Shown here: positions 11,411 to 22,909 of the stretch, one piece after another | Layout: every line of letters begins with the position of its first letter | Numbering within the stretch: position 1 is the first letter of the stretch | Assembly: GCA_037043015.1 (NCBI GenBank) | Contig: CM073322.1 | Coordinates: 31,615,864 to 31,679,863 of the forward strand | Source of the DNA: Bryum argenteum | Taxonomy: Eukaryota; Streptophyta; Bryopsida; Bryales; Bryaceae | Reading direction: 5' to 3' | Length of the DNA: 64,000 nt | Position numbers and translations under genes: made by a program | The notes under the pieces: model-generated | What the model was told of the DNA's origin: nothing | Databases searched by the model: none | What the model saw: the letters and a program-made list of their open reading frames with translations, nothing else

Positions 11411-14400
11411 ATGACAGACCATCAAACGCCTCCACCGTCCTCCTCACTCCTCGTAGTTCTTCTACCATCTCCACAGCTTGTTCCAGATTCTTGCTCGTGT
11501 CAAGGTCGAACCCGGACTCAAGTCCGAATCGATATTTCGATTCATCCGACGATGAAAGAAAAGCGTCCATGCGATCCGTCGACTATCATCGAATCGCATC
11601 CACCCTCGTCTGTTACAACGCATCGCAGAACCACCCCGTTCCTCTTCCCGCGTCCAAAGTCGTAAAAACCAAAAACATTCTTTCCTCTCTTCGTAGACTT
11701 GGTAGTATGTCTCGCAACAAAACTATCCTCAAAAAAATAGATTTCCATTCCATTCGTACTCACAACGTCTCTTTCCTGCCTCCCACTTTCAACGGTGATG
11801 TCCTCTATGTTCTCCCTCCCGTTGTACCAACCACTGCTGTCAAGGTAGCCAAATCTATGGAAGGGATGGACAAAAGATACGACGGTCATGTGTGGACTAG
11901 GACAATGACTACTAACATTAGTAACAACCTCGGTTTGTCTTTCCGCTACTCTAATTGTGTTGGTCATCTTCAATGCCACAATGGGAATTGCGGCTACTTA
12001 CTACGGCCCGACCGCAGAAAGCGGGGTGAATGAGGTGGAGTTCGAGGGCTTTACTAAGGACCCCTTCCCGATCGGCCACGCGCCTCCTCCTTCCTCAACA
12101 CTAGTCTGTAAGATCTGCAAAGAACCTCCCGTTTGTGTTGCTGTATGCTCTTCTAAAATATTCTACATATTTGGAGATGAGAGTCAAGAGCGGGCGTGTG
12201 TGCATATCGGTACCCACGAACATCCCACAAAGTCGGAGATTACAGATGTGCACGTAAAATAATTGATGAGTTAATAGAGGAGCACGTAGAACGTAACCCA
12301 CAAGCTACAACGTCCAAAATAGTCATGGAGGCTAGCAAGGACTTACTCGAAACTTACTTCTCCGTGAAGAAGGTGACCTGTAACCTCCAAGCTCACCCTC
12401 CGGGAGCTAGAACCTATCTTCGATCAATGTAAAGAGTTGAACTCTCCCGGCGTCGGGAATCGTATTACCACTTTTAAGCACTTGCGCAGACAGATACGGT
12501 GTCGATGGGATCACCAAACTTCGAGGCCTCAAAGAATCGGGCTTACATCCAACGTAAATCAGTTTCCGGGCCAAGGAGATGAAGGTGACAAAGTTTTCAT
12601 TTTCAAGATGTCCGAGGTCGGCCCCGAAGCGGTGTTGACCTTGTTCGTCGTATGCGATCCGAGGGCGACTGTCCCACGCGTGGTTAATGTTCGACCACGT
12701 CAAGCGTGTCAAGAATCGACCACCATGGCGTGCCACGTTTATGACTCAAAAATCGCCGCATTCTAACTATTGCATGCAGATTTTCCGTCTCAAGACGGAG
12801 AAGCTCAAATCGTCTTCCGGAAGAACCTAAACCACGCTCATGGCGAGAACGGGGTGGAAGCGCGCAGATTTCAGGTTCATGGCCGACGGTCGCAAAGCCA
12901 AGCTGGAACGCTGTGCGGATCATTTACGGCTCCGGTGACCCTAAAGTCCCTATGGAAGGCCGCGAACGAACTTGCTACTTCCATTGGACGCAATCCCTAG
13001 AGAAACACACCAAACAATACATCGTGCACGAGCTGCAAGATCAACATCGACATCTTTGTAAGCAATACAAGGATGCACGCACCATGGCTGAGGCGGAGAC
13101 AAGATACTGGGCGATCCGAGCGTGGTGGGCGTCGGCGCGCGCCACCTCGGAAGTTGGATTAGGTCACCTTGAACACCGGGCGCATTCGGCACTTCCGATC
13201 TGAGACAATGGGGTGGCTTCATGGAACTAGTGAGTCCGCAGCCACTATACAATTATGTTCACGTGCGTTTATGTCATGGAAATCCGCAAATTTTATTTAC
13301 TTTTTTATCATAGAGTATTTATTTTTACGATTCATCAGAACAACATTTTAAAATATTTAAACTTTTAAAAATCTATTTTTAGATCAGCCTTTCGGTGACG
13401 AAAGTCTAACAACTCGGATATCTTGACCAAGTTTTTTTGTTACTAAGTTAAATGTCTTTGCACATTACAGAAAATAAATATTCGGCGGAAGAGTCATGGA
13501 GATGCCTTCATGTAACCTTGCGGAATCTATCCATAACAAATGGTTGCAAGCGTCCGGCAACAAGGGTGGGGACTTGTACGTTGCAGCTGTTGATGATTAT
13601 GTTCGTGCTTTCCTCCAAGTTGTCGGTTACCACGACTTCAACGGAGGTGGCAAGGGTGGTAGTGGACCAACATCTCAAGAATCACTTTTCGTCTTGCCCA
13701 TAAAGCTTCACGAATCGGCGATCCATCGGGCCTCACAAAGCAAAGGTGTCGACTATCCGGAGCTGAGAAGATTTGTACCCGAGACGCCCACCTTGAGGGG
13801 GCCGAGGTGTTCGGATCCAAGAAAAGTAAGGCTGATGTTCCGATTGGGCCGATGATGAAACGCACAGACCTGACACCGTGAGCTACTTACGTCCCCGAAT
13901 TGGGAGAAGGGTTACCCGAGCCTTGGCTGAAAATCAGTACTATCCATGAAGAGGATGAAGTTGAGGAGCCACCGACATTTCCATCCACTTTTGCTGGACC
14001 TAGTATTGAACGTGTGACCGCTGTTCAGGAGACTAAAGTTGACGAAAGGTTGTGGCACATTGCCCGTTTGAGGAGAATTCTCGCAAGGCTTGTTGGGGTA
14101 TCATGCGAAAGAGTAAAAAAGATGTGACTCACGAATTATTCGAAGAAGGGAAGGCCACCGCAGCTCAAACTTACACCGGAGTATGGCAACGCCCTCAAGA
14201 GGGGCCAAGAAAAATTGATCGATTTCTTTTTTTTGTGCGGATGATATTGACAAAAAAAGTGAAGGGTCATCGTCGCAAGTGGATTGAGCCATTCTCTCAA
14301 AGCGAGGATAGACCCCTATTCCTTCAATATGGCCTGTTAAGATAGGGACTAACCTCACACAAGATGAAATGGAGGCGTTGGAGAATGCGGGCTTTCGACT

Positions 14401-14906
14401 ACCACAAAAAGAACAGCTTCCTACGAACCGTACTTTCAATAATGCTGCCCCACCAAGAAACTTGTCCCATATTCTTGTCCCGGAGAAGCCGGACGTGTTC
14501 CCGAGGTCAAGAAGATCGAAGAACATGAAACGCATTGCAGCGATGACTTCAAAGCACATGAAGAATATTGAGTCTGCCACCTCAATGCGGGCCAAAATTA
14601 TGAAGGTAACCATGATCCCGCAGCCAGGTTTTGGGTGTATCGTAGACTTGGAGTCGGATTCGGATGCAGTTTATAGACTATCAATTAGTAAATTCCCGGA
14701 TTGCTCATGCCCAGTGTTCAAGAAAACAATCTCTTCGTTAGGGACGGAGAGATCCATACCGACCTTGCAAGCACCTATACTACATCACGGTATTGGTTTG
14801 CAAATTTGATCCGGATGCAGACCTCTTCATCCACGCGGCCACTCTTAGTTTCAATGAGGTGAAGAAGATTCTGGAGGGAGGAATCCTAGACCATGCTACA
14901 GATTAG
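11411..14906 (+). pseudogene. MULE-like transposase with SWIM zinc finger, frame-broken
   Basis: A plus-strand transposase remnant split over many frames. Recognisable pieces in order: KSMEGMDKRYDGHVW and CVGHLQCHNGNCGYL (11850-11995); ACVHIGTHEHP then CARKIIDELIEEHVERNP (12200-12300); EAQIVFRKNLNHAHGENG (12790-12850); VRIIYGSGDPKVPMEGRE running into CYFHWTQSLEKHTK and an AIRAWWASARA segment (12915-13160); PSCNLAESIHNKWLQ (13505-13550); and FPDCSCPVFKK with a later P-C-K-H, the CxCx(n)CxH pattern of a SWIM finger (14690-14790), ending GGILDHATD-stop at 14906. This order (N-terminal zinc-binding part, DDE core, SWIM finger) is typical of Mutator-like transposases, which cut and paste DNA in the nucleus. 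I count at least six frame changes and no intact catalytic core, so this copy cannot make an active enzyme. Terminal inverted repeats were not identified. Confidence 0.75.
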
Positions 14907-16040
14907 AATGCCTTATATCTCCTCATCTACGTACGCTATATGTTACTATTACGATTGGGTGCTCCACACTACATGTGATATTTTTTCAAATCTTACTAAA
15001 ACTTATTATACCATTACATACATGTACAGCAAACCTTGCCAATTTGTCTAACTCAAAGTACTACTCACTTAGAAATATTACTTTAGAAACCTCTTAACAT
15101 TTAAAAATTTGTGATTTGCTGTCGAGTTTTGCCGCTCAAGTCTCACAAAATTCAGGGAATTTCAGCCTTATTTCCACGGGTTTGGGTCACTAAATCCACG
15201 GTTATAAGTCTAGAATATTCAAATATACTTGAGAATATTCGAAAATTATTCTCAATTTTTTTTGAAAAAACTATTTTTAGAAATATTTTTGCTAAAATAC
15301 AAACTCCCCACTAAAAATTCAAAACCTTACCGCTCACCGCTCACCGCTCAACGCTCAACGCTCACACGGTAGCAACGTCCCTTCGCTCTGCCATCGTTAT
15401 GTCTAAACCATCCACTACATTAGAGTAAACGATGAGACAGTTTCTATTACTGATATTTGAATTATATAATCCTTTACCATTTATATTTTTTCCTTTATCA
15501 GGACAATTTCGATCATGCGCAATAAGGAATGCTTGTCGGGCTCGTGTGAGCAGCGCGTTACACATGAGGCAACTATCCAAGGATGTAGTATAGATCTCTA
15601 GGGTTCTTTGCATTCGCTGAATTTTTGTTGTATTTTCATGATGACGTCAGCCCTAAATTATCCCTAATCCGTACATTCAAAAACAAGTTTAATAATAACC
15701 TAAATCATATGTTCAATATAACCTTTAAATAGTCATGCCTCCAATATTTATTTGTTCATCATTATGATGACATCAGCCCTACTTTCAATATATTCACATA
15801 AAATCTTCAAGACAATACAAATGAAGAATTCTTGCGAGGTGGGACCCACATTAAAAGAAGACCCAACACCACGGAATTAGGGACCCTAAACCCTAAAAAT
15901 AGACATTTAAAAATAGTACAGTACAAAAATAAGTGGTAATAGGGTACTTTACTTTGAAATAAATTGTTAAAAAATACTCAAAATTGTCCCGTCACCGCTC
16001 TACGCTCACCGCTCACCGCTCTACGCTCTACGCTCTACGC
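14907..16040. other. AT-rich non-coding with two CGCTCAC microsatellite patches
   Basis: No supported gene. The stretch contains two patches of 9-10-bp units (CGCTCACC / CGCTCTA) described separately, and two copies of a TGATGACRTCAGCCCTA phrase near 15640 and 15765. A minus-strand open stretch at 15362-15600 runs into the first patch but has no recognisable content. Confidence 0.4.
15328..15366. repeat. CGCTCACC short tandem patch 1
   Basis: Four to five units of ACCGCTC/ACGCTCA in direct tandem. The same motif, in the same orientation, recurs about 650 bp downstream, so the two patches form direct repeats around an AT-rich segment. Confidence 0.8.
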
Positions 16041-16046
16041 TCACGC
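15990..16046. repeat. CGCTCTA/CGCTCACC short tandem patch 2
   Basis: About six units of TACGCTC and ACCGCTC in direct tandem. The minus-strand transposase-like reading frame from 16592 runs directly into this patch and stops at 16041, so the patch marks the truncated 3' edge of that gene. Confidence 0.8.
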
Positions 16047-18214
16047 CTCTACGTTCCCCGTGATATGAACTAGTATCGTTACCTGTGAAGATTGCCAATG
16101 CATAGATTGTATTTCATTCTGAATCTCAAAAGTATAATTCTCTGCAAAGTCTATGTGAGACAGAACCACATCGTGAGGCAATGTGTCCATACTTTTCCGA
16201 CATTGCACATCTTGCCACCTAGCAACAAAATTATGAGTCACAAATTTCTGCAATCTTGGCAACAAATATTGTATGAAATCATAGCAAGAAGTTTCCTTAA
16301 ATACTTCCTGAATTTTCTTCCTCGGCTCTCCATTGTCATTGAACCCGACTAACTCGTTCTCAAAACACCTCCATTTCAACGTCCACGTCGAATTCGTCCT
16401 TTCCAGTGGACGGATTGGGAGTTTTTCTGCACCACAGTTTGCACACAACCCCATGAGACATTCGAGCTTGTGAAATTCAGCAGTCTCAGCCTTAGGGCAG
16501 ACAATTTGCTCCCACAACATTGTGACTCCTTTGAAACTATATTCTTTCACAAGAAAGATGTCGGTCCGTATGCATCGATGCAAAGTGGACAATCATAAAC
16601 GCAAGAAAGAGAGGCGTGTAGTCCCTTGGCGGCATTTCGCATGTTGTTCATCCCTTCCCGCAAAAAGTCCATCTCTACGTGATATTTGCAACAAAGAAAC
16701 ATTGCGGTCTTTGCACCTCTTCACAAAAACGGCTTGATCTCTCGAATGTGCTTAATCCTATGGATGGTCTTCATGCGCCATACGGAACCGAGAATGGAAA
16801 GAAGCCTCTGCGAGAATCAATAATTAGTGCATGCCCGAAGAAGGTAAGAATGCATATACTTGAAATTCATAAGCAAAGAAGGCATCATAAGTCAATGAAT
16901 ATACCTTTGAGGATATGTGGGACACTATTATATTCATACTTGAATACTATACCCACATACAAAGTTTACGAAATAGGGACATTGAGAAGTATATAATAGT
17001 TCAGTATATACAAACAGTAGTACATGCATGGTACTCTATATAGTAAATACTGACACTAAATATACTGCGATATGTATGTATGATATACATAATGTATAAT
17101 TCAGATTTAGACATATACTAGTAAGTATATATTAGAATAGACGAAGAAGGTGGGGTCTAGCATGTAAACCATCCAGTACTCCGGTGCACCTTATAGTACA
17201 TTATATCCTTTAGAAGGTACACTGTTTTGGACTCCTATACCGAATGGGTACACTATTTTGGACTCCTACACCGAATGGGTACACTATTTTGGACTCCTAC
17301 ACCGAATGGGTACTAGTACCAGTACACATTGTGTACAAACGGTTCAACAACACACCATCAAAAGTCTACAAGATTAAGGCATGTATTGAGGAGTACAATT
17401 GAAGTTAGAAACGTACCAGGCTTTCCAATAGGAAGTGTGTTGGGTGATGCTCATAAGTCTTCGGCCCCAACCTCTTCCGTGTTACGTCCTTCTTGTTAGG
17501 ACTTACACGAGTTTCTGAAGTCCACCACAGACTTACTAGAGCTTTGCTGCTGTTCGAGATGCCTTCTCGCTTTCGACGTTCAGCCAGTGTGAAAATTGAA
17601 GAACCATTCAATTCAAGATTTTGGCGCCTCTGAATTGCATTGGAGATGTTTTTTACCTTTGTGCCGAGGACCCTTGATAGTGCTCGAACCCCAGGAACAT
17701 CTCTGCAAACCGCGGCTTCTAGCAGCGTTGTCTTCCTCACCAACTTCTCTTTCGAAGTCGGAATCTTTAGTGATTCCAATTCGGTCCTGTAACTCTGGAT
17801 GAACGAATGCTGAGCTCTGGCTTCGGAGGGACGCGAGTAGTACTCCGGGAGATGGGGCATCAACGCATTGTTACGAAGCATTGACTCTAGGACGGCTTTC
17901 CTGAACTCAGGGCCCCGACTCACACCCTGAAACTCGTCGATGATGAACTGCACTATTTTTTTTGAGACTCTGGACGTCTCTCTTCGCCGAATTTCACGTG
18001 ATGGTGCTCCAGGCTCATCAGTTCTAGGGAGCATTCTCGATGCTTCTTCAACAGCACGTTTTCGCGCCCGACATTGTCGCTGCCGCTCTGCTGCACGCTC
18101 TCTTGCAAGAACAGCATCAGGCCGCAGATGCTCTTCTAAAACTGCTTCTGCTCTCTGAGAAGGTCCAGGACGCCTCACTCCAAGGCGCCGTTGTTGGTTT
18201 CGGGAATTCCCCAT
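16041..18214 (-). pseudogene. Transposase-like gene of unidentified family, truncated
   Basis: Exon 1 is 18214-17417, starting MGNSRNQQRRLGVRRPG, open for 266 codons and ending at a strong GTACGT donor. It is Arg-rich with coiled-coil-like ERAAERQRQCRARKRAVEE, then SRVLGTKVKNISNAIQRRQN and ALVSLWWTSETRVSPNKKDV. A second exon begins at an TCTCGCAG acceptor (16807) but its frame breaks near 16720 and again near 16558. Downstream text includes CCKYHVEMDFLREG, CPKAETAEFHKLECLMGLCANCG (zinc-binding Cys/His spacing), TSCYDFIQYLLPRL and HIDFAENYTFEIQNEIQS. An Asp in HIDFAENY followed by conserved Gln/Glu suggests the start of an RNase H-like DDE core, but the remaining catalytic residues are absent: the frame dies in a CGCTCTA repeat at 16041. 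Two frame breaks plus 3' truncation indicate a dead copy. I believe this is a mobile-element family but cannot name it. Confidence 0.55.
17215..17315. repeat. 31-bp tandem repeat, three copies
   Basis: GGGTACACTATTTTGGACTC followed by CTACACCGAAT occurs three times with a 31-bp period (GGGTA at 17246 and 17277); the first copy differs by ACTGTTTT and TATACC. It lies in the intron between the two coding blocks of the 16-18 kb gene. Confidence 0.9.
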
Positions 18215-18433
18215 GTCGTTCACTACGTAGTTACCACAATACAGAGTCAGATAACCTAAGCGATGAAAAAAAATGAATGCAAGGTTACGAGCGTCCGACA
18301 CGATTACAAGACACACCTACAAATGTGAAACGCTAACTGCGGACTAAAATCCGAAAGCAACGTCAGTCACTTTACCGTCTGATTTGCGCTTGAAGATTTC
18401 GCGCTACGGGACTCGAGCGGGGACGCGCTGCGG

Positions 18434-18531
18434 GGCTCCTACTGAAACTCGCACCGGGGCTCTTTCCTGAAACTCGCACCCAGACTGCTGCTGAAACTCG
18501 CAACCGGGGCTCCTGCTGAAACTCGCACAAG
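18434..18531. repeat. 24-bp tandem repeat, four copies
   Basis: GGCTCCTGCTGAAACTCGCA-type units of 24, 26, 24 and 24 bp. They lie 5' of the 18214 start on the minus strand and would be in its leader or promoter if that gene was transcribed. The minus-strand translation shows a Cys-Glu-Phe-Gln repeat but I see no reason to call it a protein. Confidence 0.85.
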
Positions 18532-18631
18532 GGCTCGTATCGGCTCCAGAACTCCTAAAACCGCTGATAGCATTCACAAATCTCTCTTCGACTTCCAAAT
18601 TCTCACTAGGCATCCTAAACCTTCTCTAGCG

Positions 18632-19848
18632 ATTCATAAACTCTCCAAGAATCAAAGCGCACAACATATTCACAACAACTTCACTTTCGGGCTTCGCACT
18701 TTCTGAGTTTTTGGTGAAACAGCTTCAAAAAACACAACAACAGAAAAAACTAACCAGAAAGGGCGATTCCGCACAGCACCAAACCCTAAACCTCCCAAAT
18801 TCATTGGGATTCCATTCATTTGACAAACGTTCACAGAAAATTCTCCCATTTTTAGAACGAAATGGACGTTGAATTCAAGTCTGAGCTTTGAAGATAGCCT
18901 TCTAGCGCCGCCCCACAGCACTAGCAATTACAAGAGTCCAAGGAAGGACGATAAAGCAGGCACTTCAGATCCGTTTCGAGGGAGAAGAAGGCGGCAGTTA
19001 CCCACTCTTGTCCAATGATATTAACGAGCTTCATGCAACAACGGAGCGTCATCATTGCGAAGGTTACTTTTGCAGGTCGTGCGTTGTCAGAGAGCCGCCG
19101 ATTTCAGCATAAAGGCAAGACACGTGGCGATGTGTCAGGCCCCACTAGTGTCACAGAGTACATTCAGGTACTTCAGAGTATATAACATACCATAAAGTTC
19201 TCCCCAGCTGCATTTTTAGATCCGAGGCAATATCTGCTAACGGAATGGAATTTATTCTCTGCTATAGGTAGCCCACGTACATTTTGGTCACATTAAACAG
19301 TAACTACGAAAAAAACAAAAAAAAAAAACAATTCCACTTAGAATTTCTTTGTACTGAACTAAACAAGCTAAGTCTTTCAATAGATGACATTTTGGACTAT
19401 GGCTTGCATATTTCCATATGGAATGTGCAAGACCAATGTGTGTACATTATACAATCCATAAGTTACGCCTAGATTGTACAAATTCTCTTGCCCAACAAAG
19501 TATATTTGTGCCAAATACAAAACTGTGACAAGTATATGTTAGTATATAAATATACTCTTTATGTTCATTTGAAGCGCAATCTATTAATAAACACTTCAAA
19601 CATTGGTAGTAGGTTGAGTATATATCCATATTATGGTACCAAAAACCTCAACAATTTCCTATAATTCAACTGACATAAGATTCAATACCACACACCCCTG
19701 AAACTGTCTCTGTGACTACATTTTTGTACCGGTTTAGTGTACATTCACCCGTAAGCTGAGTGTGTTACAAGTATGTGAAGTGTTTCAGTTTTGCAAGTGT
19801 GTCGGGAATTCAGGTTTATTATAAAAGTTCGAGTCTCTCACGTGCGCG
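18632..19848. other. No gene seen
   Basis: Mixed sequence upstream of the 18-kb gene, then AT-rich DNA with a 14-base A-rich run near 19310-19330. No splice-flanked exon, tandem repeat or inverted repeat recognised. Confidence 0.4.
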
Positions 19849-19982
19849 ATTTTGCAAGAGTATTTTGTACACGAGGGTTTGTAGGGGTGTAACGAGTATA
19901 GGAAGAGTTTCGTGAGGGTTTGCACGAGTTTTACAAGGGTTAAGTGAGGGTTTGAACAAGTTTAACAAGTGTATCTAGAGTT

Positions 19983-20236
19983 CACTACTAGAAAAGAGAG
20001 GGGTTTGAAACGTTACAAACTTTGCTTCTCTGCAAATGTCGCTAAAGTCTAGCGACGTTTTGGAACTTGTGAAGAAAATAAGCAACGTTTCGAACTAGAT
20101 TATAAATAGCATTGCTTCGTGATCCGATAACATTGCTTATTTTCTTGAAAACGTTGTCTAAAAAAGTTCCAAAACGTTGCTAAACTTACGTAACGTTTGA
20201 GAAGAAAACGTTACGAACCCCTCAATTGTAGTAGTG
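19983..20236. mobile_element. CACTA-type MITE, 254 bp, GTT target duplication
   Basis: Begins CACTACTAGAAAAGAGAGGG and ends CCCCTCAATTGTAGTAGTG, with CACTA termini and partly matched subterminal AGGGGTTTGAAACGTTA / TAACGTT...ACGAACCCCT arms. Direct GTT triplets flank it (19980-19982 and 20237-20239), the 3-bp duplication expected of CACTA (En/Spm) transposition. Inside are repeated AACGTT motifs in both orientations. No coding capacity, so it would need a CACTA transposase in trans. Confidence 0.85.
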
Positions 20237-20420
20237 GTTGAGTGGAGGTTTGCAGAAGTGTATGGTTGAGTGAGGGTTTGCAGAAGAGTAACGAGACAGT
20301 GTATTGGGGTTGAGTGAGGGTTTGCATGAGTAAATGAGGAATTGAGTGAAGGTTAGCACGTGCGAATGAGGGATTAAGTGAGAATTTGCACGAGCGAATG
20401 AGGGATTGAGTGAGGGTTTA

Positions 20421-20654
20421 ACCCCAATTCCGTTAAAATGGCACTATGCCATGTGCCATTTTGTCACACTAGATCTTACATTTGTGCTCATATAAAATGG
20501 TATTTTCTGTAATATCACAATTTTTTGTAATATTTCTTTTTTATATACATTGTCACTAATATTCCCTAATATCACCTTAAAATTCTGTTATATCACATGG
20601 TTTTTGAACTACAGTTCAGAAAATTGAGGTGTGCCATTTTACCGGAATTGGGGT
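20421..20654. mobile_element. MITE copy 1, CCCCAATTCCGTTAAAATGGC ends, 234 bp
   Basis: Left end ACCCCAATTCCGTTAAAATG and right end (reverse complement) ACCCCAATTCCGGTAAAATG form near-perfect inverted repeats of about 24 bp. It shares the interior CACTATGCCATGTGCCATTT and repeated 'ATATCAC' text with the copy at 30473. Flanks show TTA on both sides at best. The right end is followed by a second TTAACGGAATTGGGG, as if part of another end was added. It interrupts the 32-bp minisatellite. Confidence 0.8.
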
Positions 20655-21046
20655 TTAACGGAATTGGGGCACGAGCAAATGAGGGATTGAGTGAGAGTTT
20701 GCATGAGAAAATGAGGGATTGAGTGAGGGTTTGCACGAGCAAATGAGGATTGAGTGAGGGTTTGCACGAGTGTATAAGGGTTAAGCAAGGATTTAGTGAG
20801 GGTTTGCACATGGGTTAGAGCAAGGGTTTGTATGAGGACTTGCACAAGGATCCGGAAAAGGAATTGCTCGAGGATTTGGACAACGATTTACATGAAAGTA
20901 ACAAGTGTATGAGGAATTCAGTACAAGATTTGTACTAGGGTTGTAGGAGTGTAATAGGTGTATTGGGGTTGAATGAGGGTTTGCACAATTGTTTTGAGGA
21001 TTGAGTGAGGATTTGCATGAGTTTATTCAGTTATATTTTATAAAAT

Positions 21047-21940
21047 GAGGCTAAAAACGTTGATAGAGCAAGTTCGAGATGTTATCTAAGTAGTAAGAAC
21101 GTTTTAAAACCCCTCAATTCAAATAGTGAGTTATCTATATACAATTATATCAAAAATATACTTAGACTATGGGAGATTCATTGTTGCACTTATGAAATTA
21201 TACGTAAGATCTTTTTGACCCCTAGACCTTGCTGAACGTTGAAAAACAACATTTGGAATAACTTTCAAGAGTCATAACTTCTTTACTTTATATCCTTTTT
21301 TGACAAATTTGTTGGGTTGAATCCCCAATCAAGTAAAGTTTGTGTTCTGAAGATTTCAAACTCAGATCATAAATTATTGTAACAATGAGAGATTTATTAA
21401 ATTTGGTACGCAGAAAGCAAATTAAGCACTAAGTCTATTTTATGCCTTGAACCCAATCAAAACAAGGAGAACATGTCTTGAAGTCAATTTAGAGTTTGAT
21501 ATTGAAGACCTTCCAAAACTTAAGAGAGTGTAGTTATAATACTTATATCTTGAAAATAAATTCTATCACGCTTGTGCTTGGACAGTGATAACTCTATATA
21601 TAAAAGAACATTGTTTGTTTGTTCGTCCTTCATGTAGATGGCTATGGTCATGGTTATCATCATTTCTTTATGTATACATGATATGAAGAGTTTTAGAGAT
21701 TTTAAAAAGTTTTAGAGATTTTGAAGAGTTTTGGTATGTGGAATTTGATTGCTATCAAAAGTTTATTATATCTTAATAATATAATACGGAGTCAAAAGGA
21801 CAAGGAATGTGAAAGATGCAAATAGAGGCGGAGAGCGAGGGAACATATGATGGGAATCGCGAACCGGATACCGGAAATAAAAGATGAAAACCAGTAGTAG
21901 AAAATGTGACCTAACAAGGGAAGTTGGAGGATAGATCCTT
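21047..21940. other. Non-coding; CACTA-like end and dispersed repeat segment
   Basis: At 21104-21128 the text AACCCCTCAATTCAAATAGTG resembles the right end of the 19983 MITE, but no left partner was found. At about 21225-21380 lies one copy of a dispersed segment (AAAAACAACATTTGGA..., AGTCATAACTTCTTTA..., GGTTGAATCCC.AATCAAGT) seen also near 26190, 30055 and 32470. From 21780 the plus strand becomes purine-rich. No gene supported. Confidence 0.5.
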
Positions 21941-21942
21941 AA

Positions 21943-22500
21943 TTGACTGGTTCTGAGGTAGATAAGCTACTTGTTGACTTGCAGGATCCGGAAGAGCTCA
22001 CGCTACAAGCCGAATTCTGGACGTCTCTTGTCCATAGGAGAGGAGCCCCATTCCTTGTGTCGCAAGCTTTCCCGTCGCCCCCGTCGACCCGACGCGTCTT
22101 GCGGTTAGGCAAACTCTTGATTTGCCTGGGAGGACCGTCCTGGCTTCTTCACAACTCAACTCTAGCTTGCCGTAGCTTATAGAGTTCAATTCTAGTAGTG
22201 TCTTCCCACCTCAACAAGAACTCGTTGGCCAAGAGTGGCGGCTTCCCCATCGATCGCGGAGCAAGCGCTTCTTCTTTCTTCCATGTGGCGCCCGTTCAAG
22301 CGCATGAGAGGTTCGAACAATTTTCGACAAAGATCATGAGGTTGAGTCGAGAACAATCGCCGACACTTCTAACGTCCTCACCACAACGATTGACAAAAGA
22401 ACACGAGCAGGTTAATGAAGACCTTCTCCAATCAACTCATTTAAGGCACTACCGAAGCTCTCACCTCAACGCTTGGCGAATGATCGCGAGCTGGATATGT
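21943..22500 (+). other. Coding-like fragment of unknown origin
   Basis: Two plus-strand open stretches in different frames: VDKLLVDLQDPEELTLQAEF...RRGAPFLVSQAF (21943-22182) and HERFEQFSTKIMRLSREQ...LTKEHEQVNEDLL (22198-22503). The base composition rises and codon text looks protein-like, unlike the AT-rich surroundings. The QDPEEL text and the following 22640-22850 AT-rich tail could be the end of a decayed retroelement or a processed gene fragment. No start, splice site or domain could be fixed. A CACTA-like TTCTAGTAGTG sits at 22189-22199. Confidence 0.25.
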
Positions 22501-22909
22501 TGAAGTTGTAGTGTAAGGGAGGTTCTCTTCTGACTGTTCAGAGAGAAGATTGCAGTAGTAGAGGCAAAGGTAACTCTTGCGAAGAATGTAATATGAGTAG
22601 TATTGAAGTATGTAGCAATTGCTTAGATAGGATTATTCCTCCTCAGCCAAATTAAGGAAACCCTTCATGGCTTCTTTTTAGTATTTCCGGCTAGTAATTT
22701 AGCTAGAGTTTAGTTTTAGTCCCAACTCCCAAGTGGGCTTTGGTTTAGTTTTTTATGAATTGTAGAGTATCCGTCTCCCCTCTTAGTCCTGAGGACTTTG
22801 CACTAGGCTTGTATGAATTGCTTGGAGCGTTCACGTCGTGAGGCATTGGAAAATCGCGATTTTTCGCCTCTATCAAACAACCCCGGATTTTGGGTTTTTC
22901 AGGATGGAT

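Larger units (their letters stand above)
19850..21010. repeat. Degenerate 32-bp minisatellite GAGTGAGGGTTTGCACGAG
   Basis: Many diverged copies of GAGTGAGGGTTTGCACGAGC followed by an AATGAGGGATT-like half, period close to 32 bp where it is clean (20340-20420 and 20670-20790). The best units flank a MITE at 20421-20654, and another MITE at 19983-20236 also interrupts the array. The minus-strand open frames with HTLVQTLTQS-like repeats are simply this array read backwards. Confidence 0.85.
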
